From Nyssa sinensis (Eukaryota; Streptophyta; Magnoliopsida; Cornales; Nyssaceae): a stretch of DNA of 64,000 nucleotides. The position numbers were made by a program, and so were the translations under genes. This document shows, piece by piece, positions 46,701-58,822 of this stretch (positions are counted from its first letter, which is position 1; the number at the start of each line of letters is the position of its first letter). The stretch covers positions 8,907,501 through 8,971,500 of the forward strand of contig CM018032.1 of the NCBI GenBank assembly GCA_008638375.1, given 5' to 3'. The notes below the pieces were generated by a model that did not search any database, had not been told where the DNA came from, and saw nothing but the letters and a program-made list of their open reading frames with translations.

Positions 46701-47820
46701 AATAAGGTCTTGTATGGATTGAAGCAAGCGCTTAGAGCATGGTATACACGCATTGACTCTTCTTTTGTTGAGCATGGTTTTGAGAGATGTCCTTATGGGC
46801 ATACTTTATATGTCAAGTCTAATTCATATAGTGATGGTCTTATTGTGTGCTTATATCTTGACGATTTGATATTTACTAGCAATGATCCAAAGTTGATTTC
46901 AGAATTTAGGGAGGCTATGATAGTTCACTTTGAGATGACAGATATGAAACTAATATCTTATTTTCTTTGTATTAAAGTTGTTCAAACAGATGGTGGAATT
47001 TTTATTTCACAGAAAAAGTATGCCAGTGATATTTTGAAAAGGTTCAGGATGGATAAGTACAATCCAATTTTGACTCCAGTTGAAAAGAGGTTGAAGTTGG
47101 TGAGAGATGATACAGGTGATCTTGTGAATCCAACCTACTCTAAAAGGCTGGTAGGAAGCTTGAGATATTTGACTTCTACTAGGCCAGCTATTGTGTTTGA
47201 TGTTGGATTGATTAACAGATTTATGGAGACTCCACATCAATCTCACTTGCAGGTTACTAAACGGATTTTGCAATACATTCGAGGTACGCAAAGTGATGGT
47301 ATTTTTTACTCATCTTCTAATAGTTTGGAACTTGTTAGATATACAGATAGTGATTAGGCAGGTGATACTGAGATGCAAAAGAGTACTTCAGGATATGTCT
47401 TTCATTTTAGTTCTGATGTGTTTTCTTGGTCTTCTAAAAAGCAGTAGGTTGTTACTCTTTCAACAGCAAAAGCAGAGTACATTATAATAGGGAATAATGC
47501 TACTCAAGCAGTTTGATTACAGTGGATGCTTGGTATTCTACAACATAAGCAAGATGATCCTACAATAATATTTTGTGATAGCAAGTCAACCATTGCATTA
47601 ACGAAGAATCTAGTTTTTCATGGGAGTATCAAGGACATTGATATCAAGTTTTACTTCATTCATGACTTGGTGAATGACAAGAAGATCCAGCTTGAATTTT
47701 GTCTTTCTGAAGAACAAGTTGCAAATATTTTTACAAAGCTGCTCAAAACAATTTTTTTTTTTAAGTTGAAGAGATTACTTGGCATGGTGAAACTTGAAGA
47801 TCGTGGTTTAAAAGAGGTAA
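43772..47820 (+). pseudogene. Copia-A gag-pol, full order but heavily mutated
   Basis: Domains in order: gag (UBN2-type, about 43790-44330, with KLHRDFELLQRKKSETIFDYF), CCHC zinc knuckle (44601-44640, CFNCEKFGHKKSDC), aspartic protease (DTG at about 44772), GAG-pre-integrase and HHCC zinc site (about 45160-45300), integrase core with decayed QNG region (45300-45700), reverse transcriptase (46410-47000), RNase H (about 47440-47810). The RT active-site box reads YLDD (46854-46865) where copia normally has YVDD. In-frame stops include TAA 45631, TAA 46008, TAG 46017 and TGA 46407. Compared with copia-B at the same codons these are CAA-to-TAA and TGG-to-TAG/TGA changes. It lacks a workable frame. 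Confidence 0.9.
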
Positions 47821-48041
47821 TATGAGATAATTAAATCAAGTTAGTATAGTTTTAGTAGGACTCTTAATTTTGAGTTGGCATGATAGTAGAATTTGATATA
47901 TTTTAGGTAAGAGTTGGATAATTTATTATTAGTGGGACTAGAAGTCTTTATACTAGTGGGAGTAGTATTATTAGTTTGAATAGGATTAGAAATTCTAATT
48001 ACATTAGGATTAGACTTTATATAATCTATATATATATATAT
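47821..48041 (+). repeat. 3' LTR of copia-A, left part
   Basis: Starts TATGAGATAATTAAATC (TG decayed to TA) right after a purine tract and follows the 5' LTR for about 220 bp. It then stops inside a (TA)n tract where copia-B begins. Confidence 0.7.
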
Positions 48042-48587
48042 TGTTATATTTAAACAAATATATACCAACTTAATTGACATGAAGTCAAAAAAAACGCAGT
48101 TGTACGTTTTGGAGATAAAAGAGACAAAACTCAATGTATTGAATGACAGAAGAATTGAAGAATAAAAGGAAATAGATGGCCAAAGAGAAAAAGATGAAAC
48201 AACTATTATTCACATGAACAGTAGCTACGTGAATATTAGCATTAATCATAAACAGAAAAAAAAGTCATTGTGCAGCTCATTGTTTGGGCTCTTTTCTTGC
48301 AGCTTGCGGCACATAGTGCTACTTTCTTTTTCTTTTTTTGCTTGCGGCACCGTACTTCTTTTTACATAACTATACAAATATATATATATATATATATATA
48401 TACATTATATAAAGCCTAACCCTAATATAATTAGAATTTCTAATCTTATTTAAATAATAATACCACTCCCACTAGGACGAGGACTCATAGTCTCATTAGG
48501 ACTAAAATAAATCAAATCCTACCACTACCATGACTCAACTTTAAAAGTCCTACTAAAAATATAATAACTTGGTTTAATTGGCTCACA
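48042..48587 (-). repeat. 3' LTR of copia-B
   Basis: On the - strand it begins TGTGAGCCAATTAAACC at 48587, after the purine tract AAGGGAGGCAA, and probably ends AATATAACA at 48042, giving 546 bp. The first 190 bp match the copia-A LTRs, but the second half (with a TATATA tract and GCCGCAAGC words) differs. The two elements are therefore related subfamilies rather than copies of one another. The 48042 end is less certain than 48587. Confidence 0.65.
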
Positions 48588-51500
48588 TTGCCTCCCTTAA
48601 ACCAAGGTCTTCAAGCTTCACCATGCCAAGTAATCTCTTCAACTTAAAAAATGAATCTGTTTTGTGTGGCTTTGTAAAAATATCTGCAACTTGTTTTTCA
48701 GAAGGACAAAATTCAAGCTGGATCTCCTTATCATTCACCAAGTCACGAATGAAGTGAAACTTGATATCAATGTGCTTGCTTCTCCCATGAAAAACTGGAT
48801 TCTTCGTCAATGCAATGACTGATTTGTTATCACAGAATATTATTGTAGGTCCACCTTGCTTGTGTTGTAGAACAGCAAGCATATGCCGTAACCAAACTAC
48901 TTGAGTAGCAGTATTCCCTGCTACAATGTACTCTGCCTCTATTGTTGAAAGAGCAACAACCTGTTATTTTTTAGAAGACCAAGAAAATACACCAGAACCA
49001 AGATGAAAGACATATCTTGAAGTACTCTTTCGCATCTCAGTATCACTTTCCCAATCATTATCTGTATATCCAACAAGTTCCAAACTGTTAGAAGATGAGT
49101 AAAAAATACCATCACTTTGTGTACCTTGAATATATCGCAAAATCCGTTTAGCAGCTTGCAAGTGAGATTGATGTGGAGTCTCCATAAATTTGCTAATCAA
49201 CCCAACACCAAACACAATATCTGGCCTAGTAGAAGTCAAATAGCTTAAGCTTCCTACCAACCTTTTAAAGTAGGTTAGATTCACAAGATCACTCGTTCCA
49301 TCTCTCACTAACTTTAACCTCTCCTCAACTGGAGTCAAAATTAGATTGGACTTGTCCATCCTGAACCTTTTCAAAATATCACTGGCATACTTTTTCTGTG
49401 AAATAAAAATTCTACCATCTCTTTGAACAACTTCAATGCTAAGAAAATAAGACATTAGTCTCATATTTGTCATCTCAAAGTGTGCCATCATAGCCTCCCC
49501 GAATTCTGAAATCAACTTTGGATTATTGCCAGTAAATATCAAATCATCAACATATATGCACACAATAAGAATATCACCATGTGAATTAGACTTGACATAT
49601 AAAGTATGCTTATAAGGACATATCTCAAAACCAAGCTCAACAAAATAAGAATCAATGCGTTTATACCATGCTCTAGGCGATTGCTTCAATCCATACAAGG
49701 CCTTATTCAATCTAAAAACTTTGTTTTCATGCCCTTTTATCACATAGCCTGCTGATTGTTCAACATAAACCTCTTCTTCAAGTACACCATTCAAGAACGC
49801 AAATTTAACATCCATTTGAAAAATTTTCTAATTCTTTTGAGCAACAAGAGAAACAAACATACTAACTGTATCAAGTATAGCAACAGGAGCAAACACCTCA
49901 AAATAATCAATACCTGGCTTTTGTTTGTAACCCTTAGCCACTAATCTTGCTTTAAAGCGATCTATCTCACCATTGGGCTTGTACTTTGTCTTGTACACCC
50001 ACTTCACGCCAATTGGTTTCTTACCACTAGGAAGAGTTGCCATGTGTTGTTTTTCTTAATTGCATGGATCTCATCATCCATGGCTTTTATCCAATGATCA
50101 TCACAAGAGGCTTCTTTAAAGGTCACCGGATCACAATCTGCAAATAAAGCAAAATTCACTAAATCTTCATTAGTTGGCTCATTATCACTACCAACAACAT
50201 AATCCTGTAAGCGAGCAAGCAAGTGGCGCTGGCATTGAGGATGCCTGGAGGACTCTGCATAAGGTGATGACACATCTGAGGATGGAGGATCACTAATCTG
50301 AGGCTCACTCTGTATTTCAATATACGGATCTGCATTATTAAAAGTTAAAGCTAGTTGGATTTGATTATTCTAAGACCAATCCCAAACTCCTTGCTCATCA
50401 AAAGTCACATCGCGACTGATAATTACCTTCTCTGTTATTGAATTATACAACTTGTAAGCCTTTGACAATTGACTATAGCCAATGAAAATACACTTTTCAC
50501 CTCTATCATCAAGTTTCTTTCTAAGATGATCTGACATACGAGCATATGCAATGCATCCAAACACCCTTAGGTGTTTAATGACAGGCTTTTGTCCACTCCA
50601 AGCTTCCTGCGGGGTTTTGTTAGAAACACTTCTAGTAGAGCACATATTCAAAACATAAGTAACGCAAGCAATTGCTTCAGCCCAAAAACTTTTAGGCAAA
50701 TTTTTAAATTTCAACATGCATCTAACCATATCCATTACAGTTCTATTCTTTCTTTCCACCACTCCGTTTTGCTGTGGAGTATATCTAACAGTCAACTGAT
50801 GTCTAATACCATGTTTTTCCAAAAAATCATCACAAACAAGATACTCTGTACCCTTACTAGTTTTCAAAATTTTAAATTTAAATTCACTTCGCTTTTTAAC
50901 ATAGGCCTTGAATTTTTTAAAAGTGCCACAAGCATCAGATTTATGTTGTAAAAAATAAACCCATGCTTTTCTGCTAAAATTATCAATGAAAGTAATAAAG
51001 TACCTACTGCCACCATTAGAAGGTACCTCCACTGAACACAAATCTGAGTGTATCAATTCCAAAGGCCTCTTGGCTCTCCATGAATTTCCTATAGGAAAAA
51101 CATCTCTACGTTTCTTTCCCATAACACAAGTTTCACAAACTCTATATGGGATATCAATAGTAGGCAAACCAGAAACCCAATGTTTTTTAGCAAGAAAATT
51201 AAGACTGCCAAAATTTACATGCCCAAAATGCATATGTCATAACCAACTATCATCATTAATCATAGAACTAAAGCAAGGTAAATTCTCATATTTAATACTC
51301 AATGAAAATAAATAATTTGGAGTCATGTTTACCTTTGCTATTAGCCCTATACAATCATCATTGATTGTGCAAACTCCATGGTGGATTTGCATATTATAAC
51401 CTCTTTCTGAAAGTTGCCCCATACTCAACAAATTTTGTTGCAAACTTGGTACATAAAACACATCTGAAATATACTTGTGAGACCCATTTTTCAATCTAAT

Positions 51501-51811
51501 TGCTATTCTGCCTTTACCTATCACATGTATCTTTGAATTATTTCCAAACTTTACCTCTGATCGAACAAACTCATCCAAATCAGAAAACATGTCTTTCTTA
51601 CCACACATGTGATTACTACAACCAGTATTGAAATACCACTTAGCATCATCATCATTATCCACAACATTACAAGCCAGCAACACTGTCTCTACTTCATTAT
51701 TACCACCAAGATTATTTTTAACAACATTAGCTTGATGATCTCCATTATTTGGCCTTCTAGATCTACAATCAGACTTTTTATGCCCAAACTTGCCACAATT
51801 AAAACATTGAA
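48583..51811 (-). pseudogene. Copia-B pol (zinc knuckle to RNase H), split by CACTA
   Basis: On the - strand: CCHC knuckle (51770-51811, CFNCGKFGHKKSDC), protease and surrounding region (51237-51683, with a decayed D-T-G), GAG-pre-integrase and integrase (50370-51233, including the ICQNGV-type motif PQQNGVVERKNRTV), reverse transcriptase (about 48964-50043, active site YVDD at 49543-49554), RNase H (48583-48882, CDNKSVIALTKNP, ending LEDLGLREAM). The stop overlaps the LTR start. It is less damaged than copia-A: integrase and most of RT are open, but stops remain (for example near 51235 and 49828). The upstream half of gag and the 5' LTR are not in view, because the CACTA element starts inside the knuckle coding sequence. 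Confidence 0.9.
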
Positions 51812-51835
51812 CACTACAAAAAAAATATATTTTTT

Positions 51836-52145
51836 GCGACTCGCATTATTAGCGACGCGCACAAATCGTCGCTAAAAGTCACTTTTAGCGACGCCCAATA
51901 GTTTGTCGTGAATAGCAGGGAGAAAGTAATAAAAAATTTGACGAACGGCGCAAAAAATTAGGTGCAAAACTATTAGCGACGCACAACGGACCATTTGCGA
52001 TGCACAAGTGCGTCGCTAATATTAGCAACGCGCACCTGGGCGTCGCAAATGGTTTACGTTGCAAAAACGATGCCGTTTTTCGTTCATTTAGTGACGCACA
52101 TTGGGTTATTAGCGATGCACTGTGTGTGTCGCTAATAAGCCCTTA
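51836..52145. repeat. CACTA subterminal repeats
   Basis: At least eight copies of TTAGCGACGC or close variants, in both orientations, fill this segment (for example near 51850, 51872, 51887, 51975, 52015, 52085, 52110 and 52130). Such arrays next to CACTA ends are the known binding region for the element's own TNPA-type protein. Confidence 0.8.
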
Positions 52146-52286
52146 TAAATCCTTTGATCTGCGCTCTTTGTTTTCGCATTTGATCTCTCTCTCTCTCTAA
52201 CTGGATCTCCGATCTCATCTCTCAGACGCTCGGTTCGGAGTAGATCTCCGATCTCTCACGCTTTCTCCATCGGTCGGTTTCTCTCA

Positions 52287-52325
<39 letters not shown>

Positions 52326-52580
52326 ATTGGATCTCCGATCTCCGATATCATTTCTTAGAGGCTCGGTTTGAATCGGTGGTAGATCTCCGATCTTTCGCTC
52401 TTTCTCCGTCGGTCAGTTTCTTTCTCTGGATCAATCTCCGATCTCTCTCTCTTTCTCTCTCAGCACTTCATCGAGTTTCAGAAAGGTTTGGGTTTGTTTT
52501 AAATTATTTTTTTTCCAATCTTCTTCTTGTATACTGCGGAATATTACTTGTTTATTTTTTTGTAGAATATTAAATTTGTT
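52146..52580 (+). promoter_or_regulatory. CACTA leader with a duplicated CT-rich block
   Basis: A block of about 120 bp with GGATCTCCGATCTC, a GGCTCGGTT word, (A/T)GATCTCCGATCT and TCTCC(A/G)TCGGTC(A/G)GTTTCT is repeated (about 52201-52320 and 52325-52445), separated by a (TC)n tract at 52288-52322. CT-rich leaders of this sort lie upstream of transposase genes in many plant CACTA elements. No reading frame is convincing. Confidence 0.45.
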
Positions 52581-54659
52581 TGATTCAGTGACTGTTCTTG
52601 TAAAGGGTTTCGTTATTTCTGTGTATAATGGTGTTCATTTAGTTATTACTGGATCGGAAACTCGGCCATCACCAGCTGTCCTCTTAACCCACCTTTAACA
52701 GTTAAATTTTCATTTTAATTTGATATTATCTAACAGTTATTTAGTTTTTATTCAAATTATTTAAAAAGAAACTTCACATTGTCTGAAAAAAAAGAAGAAG
52801 CTCATCTTAAAAATTTTATATTTAACTTTGAATGGTGATTTGAGTGTGTATATAGTAACTAACTAGGACTAGCCTAATTGGTAAGTCATGAGAGTCATGA
52901 ACTCTCCCAAAGGTTCTACTCTCACTCCCCTTGTTTATATATATTTTATTTTTTAGTAAATAATATTTGGTATAGGTTTAAATCTACTGTTGATGAATAT
53001 TTTTTTGACTCAAATATTAGTTTGAATCTAAATTTGGGTCACTACTGTAAATGCACACAGCATGACACCCTAGTCAGGGGGGCCTAATTTGCCTACTTCT
53101 TCTCTTAGAGACTTACGTAGTACCCTTGTGCCATGAAATCTTCCTCATTTATAGTATCGTGGGTTCATTTCACTATGCTTGTAATTACTCATTCATTTTG
53201 ATATCACTATGCTTGTCCTACAAATTAAAATTTTAAACTGAAGTCGGTACCTCAACTTTAGTGCTAAATTTTGTAAAGCTTTGTTTAGTACCGTGAAATA
53301 GGGGTATTAAAATTAGGTTTAGCTACAATTAGATGCAAGTTAGTTTCAAATTTGAAGTCATTACAATCCAATTTCAAGGCTTAAATTTCATGATACGAAA
53401 CCAAAAAAAAAAAATCAATTTTGTCTTTTCAATCTTAAATGAGAAAAATAAGAAATTTAAAACAAGCTTAACCCATTTAATTTTTTTATTACATTGATTA
53501 AAAAAATATACACATTAAAAAATATGATTGAAAGTGCTTGTTTGATTCAATTGTCAAAAAATAGACTATTTGAGTCAAATGACTGTATAAATATCGTTTG
53601 AGTTAAAGAATTTATTTTTTGGATAAACAGTTAATAAATACTAGAAAACTATTAAATTTAAACATTTATAATGGACTTGAACTATTAACATAATTCAAAT
53701 TATACTTTACAAAAAAAATTGTATCACAAAAACAAAAACAAATATTTAATACTTTAATACATCTTCAATATTATATCAAATACAATTAAACCTGATACCA
53801 GATTAATGAATGGGCCGATCAATACTTATATCAATTATAATTAACACTCATATATATATATATTATGTTAAATTATTAACTCATTTAAAATTTTAATAAT
53901 TAAAAAAATTAAGTATAACTTAGATATTTAATACTCTATTAGCTACCACAGCTCATAAATGGCACGAAGTGATATGGCCCCACCTATTATTTTAATAGTA
54001 CTGAAACGGACTCCATTGCAATTTCTAACGGTACTTTTTGGTTCTTAGGGAAAGAAAATATATATTGGAAAGAAAAATAAAATCACTTAATTTGATCCTA
54101 TTACAGCAAGAGAAAATAATATTCCTCCATGGTTTGTAATAAGGAATCAAACAGAGCAAACAAAGATTCCAAGAAATAATTTTGTATTTGATATGCAATT
54201 CAAGATGGTTTTTTTTTTTTTTCTCTTTCTATCTTCTTTTTAATGTATTTGATATGCATAGTCTACTACCTTGTCAAAGAAAAATATGGCATAGAACCTC
54301 TTTGTTTTTGTTTTTTTATTTGTTGTCAATTTCATCTGGAAACATGTTACCTTGCTAGTCAGTCCGACAACTCAAGCATTTGATTGTATTAGATCAGATG
54401 AGTTTTGACTAGAAGAGCATCTACTTCTTTTTTCTCCTATATTGCGTGCTAATGCGCATTTTCAGTAGGGCCACTGTGAGCGTGGCCTAATTTTTTTTTT
54501 AGGGATTACTTCATGAAAAAAAAATTATGGTGATTGTTTTGTAAGTTAGCAATTGCATTCATGTAAGCCTAGCCCCGTTCGGGAGTCATTTTCATCACAT
54601 GTGAATCTTGTCGCGAAATTTATTCGCGATTGGGCTCGTGTGAATGAAAATCGATTCTT
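52581..54659. other. CACTA internal non-coding region
   Basis: AT-rich, with a SINE-like insert at 52861-52935 and no protein signature. It may hold a large leader intron of the TNP2 gene. Confidence 0.45.
52861..52935 (+). repeat. SINE-like tRNA-derived segment
   Basis: CTAGCCTAATTGGTAAGTC (A-box-like) and AGGTTCTACTCTCACTCCC (B-box-like) are spaced about 40 bases apart, as in tRNA-headed plant SINEs. It lies inside the CACTA element, so it would be a later insertion. The tail is not resolved. Confidence 0.5.
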
Positions 54660-55012
54660 GAATTGTCCAGAGAGGACAGTTCGGGAATCCATAAATCTGC
54701 ATTGCAATCAATAGCGCATATGCTTGAATATTTCACTATGATAAAATTTCAGCACGGTCTCCTGTTGTTCTCTAGGTATATATTTAGGCGTACTAACGTC
54801 TATCTCGTATACTTGGAGAACCGTAGGGAGATGCTGCCGAAATTTTGTTCGAGTGGAATCAAGCATTTGATTTGCTGCTGATTGCAATGTAGATTGTGCA
54901 TTCATGAATGGGATAGGACCACCTTACCCTTTAAAGAGAAGTTGGAGGTGATAGGATTCATGTTTCATATTTATAACGAGTATCATTTTTGACTTGTATT
55001 AGGTAGACGAAA
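54660..55012 (+). other. TNP2 leader region
   Basis: Non-coding DNA immediately before the TNP2 start. The open frame at 54663-54881 has no recognised domain. No clear splice sites were fixed. Confidence 0.35.
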
Positions 55013-56990
55013 ATGGATAAGAGTTGGATGGACTTGAGGGGCAGGCATTTGCCAGGGTATGTGAAGGGGATCAAAGATTTTATTGAGTTTGCTCGTGCAT
55101 CTGCAGATGTGAGAAATAGGATAAAATGTCCATGTAGGAGGTGCAATAATAGGGATTATATGCACATAGATGAGGCCAAAGAGCACCTACTCGAACACGG
55201 GATGGACAAGAGGTATACGTGTTGAAAATTTCACGAGGAGTGCTATGACGTATGAGCGGTATTTGATGATGAAAAAGAAGACGACGATGATGACTTTGGT
55301 GATAATGTTGGGGTTGGTTACGAAGGCTTGCCACAAATGCTAGCAGACTTGCAGGGGGCTACAACTGGGGTGAGTAGTCACAGGAGTGACACGGGACCAT
55401 CGACCGCGTTTGAGTTGTTGTTGAGGGAAGCAAAACAACCATTATATCCGGGTTGTGATAAGTTTTCGAAACTGGACTTTCTCGTTAAACTCCTTCGTAT
55501 TAAGACCATTAACCGTTGGAGTAACAAATCAGTTAATATGGCCATTGAATTGATTAAAGCAGCGTTTCCTACTGGGGAGACCCTTCCGAAATCATATTAC
55601 GAGGCAAAAAGAATATTAAGAGATTTAGGCCTCAGGTATATTCCCATATATGTTTGCAAAAATGATTGCATGTTATTTTGGAAGGAGACTGAACAATGTA
55701 AGGAGTGTACGGTGTGCCATGAACCCAGGTACAAGTTGAATGAAGGAAAGAGCAAGACAATTCCGCACAAGGTGCTGAGATATTTTCCCTTAAAACCGAG
55801 GCTACAAAGGTTGTACATGTCTCAGAAGACGGCAGAAGATATGTGGTGGCATAAGGAGAAGCGTGTTACTGAGAAAAATGTATGTAGGCATCCTGCAGAT
55901 TCACAAACTTGGGCTGAGTTTGAGACAAATCACGAATGGTTTGCAAATGAGCCGCGTAATGTACGACTTGGGCTGGCTAGCGACGGTTTCAATCCATTCG
56001 GTGACATGAGTAATGCCTACAGCATATGGCCGGTGTTGCTTGTGCTGTATAACTTGCCACCGTGGAAATGTATGAAAGAACCATTTATCTACATGTCGTT
56101 GTTTATTCTAGGGCCGAAGTCTCCTAGTAATGAAATTGATGTGTACTTGCATCCTTTAGTGGACGAGTTGAAAGAATTGTGGGAGGTGGGAGTGGAGGCA
56201 TATGAGGTCTCTGAGAATGAGACATTTCAATTGCATGCAGCGTTACTGTGGACTATAAATGACTTTCCAGCATACGGGAACTTGTCTGGGTGGAGCATTA
56301 AGGGATATCTGGCATGTCCGGTTTGCAATAAGGATGCATGTTCCCTACATTTGTCAAATGGGAAGAAGATATGCTACATGTGCCATCACATGGCTGGCGA
56401 AATCAGCAGAAGCATCTGTTTGATGGAAAAATTGAGCGCAGATTGTCACCTCTATTGTTGTCTGGCAAAGACGTGTTGGCGTAATTGGCACTCATCCAAC
56501 TAGTGAGGTTTGGGAAGATACCGGCTACTAAGAAGAGGAAGCGTACTAATGTGGACTTAAATTGGACGAAAAAGAGCATATTTTTTTATTTTCCATACTG
56601 GGAGACCCTTAAGTTAAGGCACAATTTGGATGTGATGCATATCGAGAAGAACATATGTGATAATGTGCTGCGAACTGTAATGAACATTGAAGGGAAGACA
56701 AAGGATACTGTTAAAGCCCGGTTGGACTTGCAGGAGCTAGGAATGAGGAAAGAGCTGCACCTAATACGTAGCGGTGATAAATATATCGTGCCTCCTGCAC
56801 AGTATACGTTATCATCCGCAGAGAGAATGAGGGTTTGCGAGTGGTTTAAATCAGTGAAGTTCCCAAATGGATACGCATCGAATATATCTCGGTGTGTAAA
56901 TGTTATAGATGGGAAAATATCCGGATTGAAGAGCCATGACTGCTATGTCCTTTTACAATGACTTCTTCCAGTTACATTACGTGGATATCT
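55013..56990 (+). pseudogene. TNP2-type CACTA transposase, first part
   Basis: Begins MDKSWMDLRGR at 55013. Residues 1-70 are the transposase-associated domain (CPCRRCNN zinc-type motif). From about 55390 the Transposase_21 catalytic region follows (KLDFLVKLLRIK, CKNDCMLFWKE, CTVCHEPRYK, NPFGDMSNAYSIWPVLLVLYNLPPW, LDVMHIEKNICDNVL). Breaks: TGA at 55223 and 55253 between the two domains, one or more frame changes at about 56385-56420, TAA at about 56479, and TGA at 56959 just before LLPVTLRGYL. Transposition would need the whole protein. The gene is cut off at about 56990 by gypsy sequence, and the segment that should carry the DUF4218 domain is missing. Confidence 0.9.
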
Positions 56991-57760
56991 CACTGATCAG
57001 GGCCACCAGAGTTGAGAAAGAGTTGGCCGATCTTAGAGGGATTAGAGAGTCCCAGGCCCAAGGCAGGACAGTCACAGTACAGATACCCACATCTGCCCAG
57101 CCTACTATGCCTACCCTGACTCTCACTGGTGGCAGACCATTGAAGAGGTTTCGAGCCGATGCCTCTTCCACATCGACATTACAGAGACCTATTTAGTCCT
57201 TAGCACCTTAGCCCACTGTGACTACTGCTCCTCGAGAGGGGGTATCTCAGAGACCCACTAGATGTTACCGGTGTAGACAATCAGGCCATTGAATGGTCGA
57301 TTGCCCACAAGGAGACCCCAGTTAGAGATACGAGGCTGGACCGAGTCTGACGTCATTTCCACCTCAGGCACGGAGTCAGGAGTGGGGAGCTCCACGGCTT
57401 TGCTTTGCGTGCCACTAGTCAGGACATGTTAGGCCAACTGTCCTCAGGGACAGACTTCACGGGGCTCACAGAGACCGTCTCATCATCAACCAATTTAGGC
57501 ATTACAGCCACTACCACAGTTAGATTATGAACCTCCAATGCCTCATTTTCAGTCTGCACCCTCAGTACAGAGTATTAGGATCCCCGAACCAGGGGGGGAG
57601 ATAGGCAGAGTCAGACCACCCAGAGTCGTGTTTATACAGTAGCTGCACTCGAGACATCTACTTCTGGACCTCCTATGGTTCGAGGTGCATTCTTTGTTTT
57701 TAGTTCACGGACTAGTAGACTGATAGACCTATGCATCTCATCCATTCATGTTTATCATGC
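56991..57760 (+). pseudogene. Gypsy gag end with two zinc knuckles, protease remnant
   Basis: RATRVEKELADLRGIRESQAQ, then a Pro/Thr-rich linker, then a CCHC knuckle CYRCRQSGH-MVDCP (57264-57310, with a stop after His) and a second decayed knuckle CFACH-SGHVRP (about 57403-57440). The stretch about 57670-57760 (VRGAFFVFSSRTSRLID) resembles a protease start without its DSG/DTG. The frame is broken repeatedly. Confidence 0.65.
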
Positions 57761-57926
57761 TTACTGTGCCCTTGGGATTAGATGTTCATAATTATGTGGC
57801 AGACTGAGTGAAACTCATAGGTGGGTTATGTGCTTGTTGTTTATGAGATAGGCTGTGAGCCTGGATATCCATGGGATTGGATGTATACCTGGCTACCTAT
57901 ATAGCAGGATTGTATGTTTACTTCTG

Positions 57927-57960
<34 letters not shown>

Positions 57961-58499
57961 TATATACCATGATAGATTTTAATACTTGGATACTGATGAG
58001 ATAGATTACATGTTAGCTGTTTGATGTTGCATATTGATTCTATGTGAGCATACTGGCCTTGTGCGTGTTGTAGTGCTGTGACTATGATTTTATATGCGAA
58101 TTGATTGATATTGATGCATGAACAAGAATATGTTTAAATGTGTTCGTATGATACATGTGAATGAGCATAGATATATACTCGTGATTTAAATTGGTGAGGG
58201 GTTTCCCTAATGTTCTGTCCTTCTGAGCTTTAATACATTGCTTTAAGTTTTACGATTATAATGCTGAGAACTGGGATTATTGAGTCGTATTGTGGCACGG
58301 ATGATATATGGATGATACCATTGGGATAAATCACTCGGTGATTCCATGACTAGATCTGAGGCTAGTGGGATGGTTAGCAAGTGTGTGAGGGACTTAAGAC
58401 GTCTTTACGAACAGTGAGGATTTTCCTTTAACTACTATTATATTGAATTATTGAAGTGGGTCGTGACGTTTGGATGGATTTAGGGATTGGACATTAGTG
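57761..58499. other. Non-coding interior of the gypsy fragment
   Basis: No pol signature. (TA)n at about 57928-57964. The expected reverse transcriptase and integrase genes are absent. Confidence 0.45.
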
Positions 58500-58740
58500 A
58501 GCCAATGTGGGTTGAGGATTTCATTGTGTGTTGTGCCATGTGGAGTGGGCCGTTGTAGATGGCATCAGAACCAGACCCTAGCCGGGCGAGTGGAGATATC
58601 TGCACTCCGCTGCACACCCACCGATGAGGCTGAGCCTATCGGGGAGATAGTAATGGGAGAGAGAAATACATTCCACATCGCCCGACTAAGGGAAGAGTCA
58701 GTGATCCACTGGTAAGGTTGCACGTCTATATGTTACGGTA
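58500..58740 (+). repeat. Diverged TRIM-like unit related to the 4178-5610 array
   Basis: TGGCATCAGAACC at 58560 is a PBS-like word preceded by an LTR-end-like GGGCCGTTGTA. It is followed in order by the words seen in each unit of the distant array: GACCCTAGCCG, GTGGAGAT, CTGCAC-CC, GTAATGGGAGAG, ACATTCCACATCGCC, AAGGGAAG, TGGTAAGGTTGCAC. It is a single copy. Confidence 0.6.
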
Positions 58741-58822
58741 CGTTTTTGCTTTGATCGGTTACTATTTCGTTAAGAGCTATATTTTTAAATTTCGGGACGA
58801 AATTTCTTTATGGAGGGAAGGA

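Noticed and set aside
51836..52145. Regularly spaced GCGACG words considered as a CRISPR-like array
   Set aside because: Spacing is irregular, both orientations occur, and it sits next to a CACTA terminus in a plant genome. These are transposon subterminal repeats.
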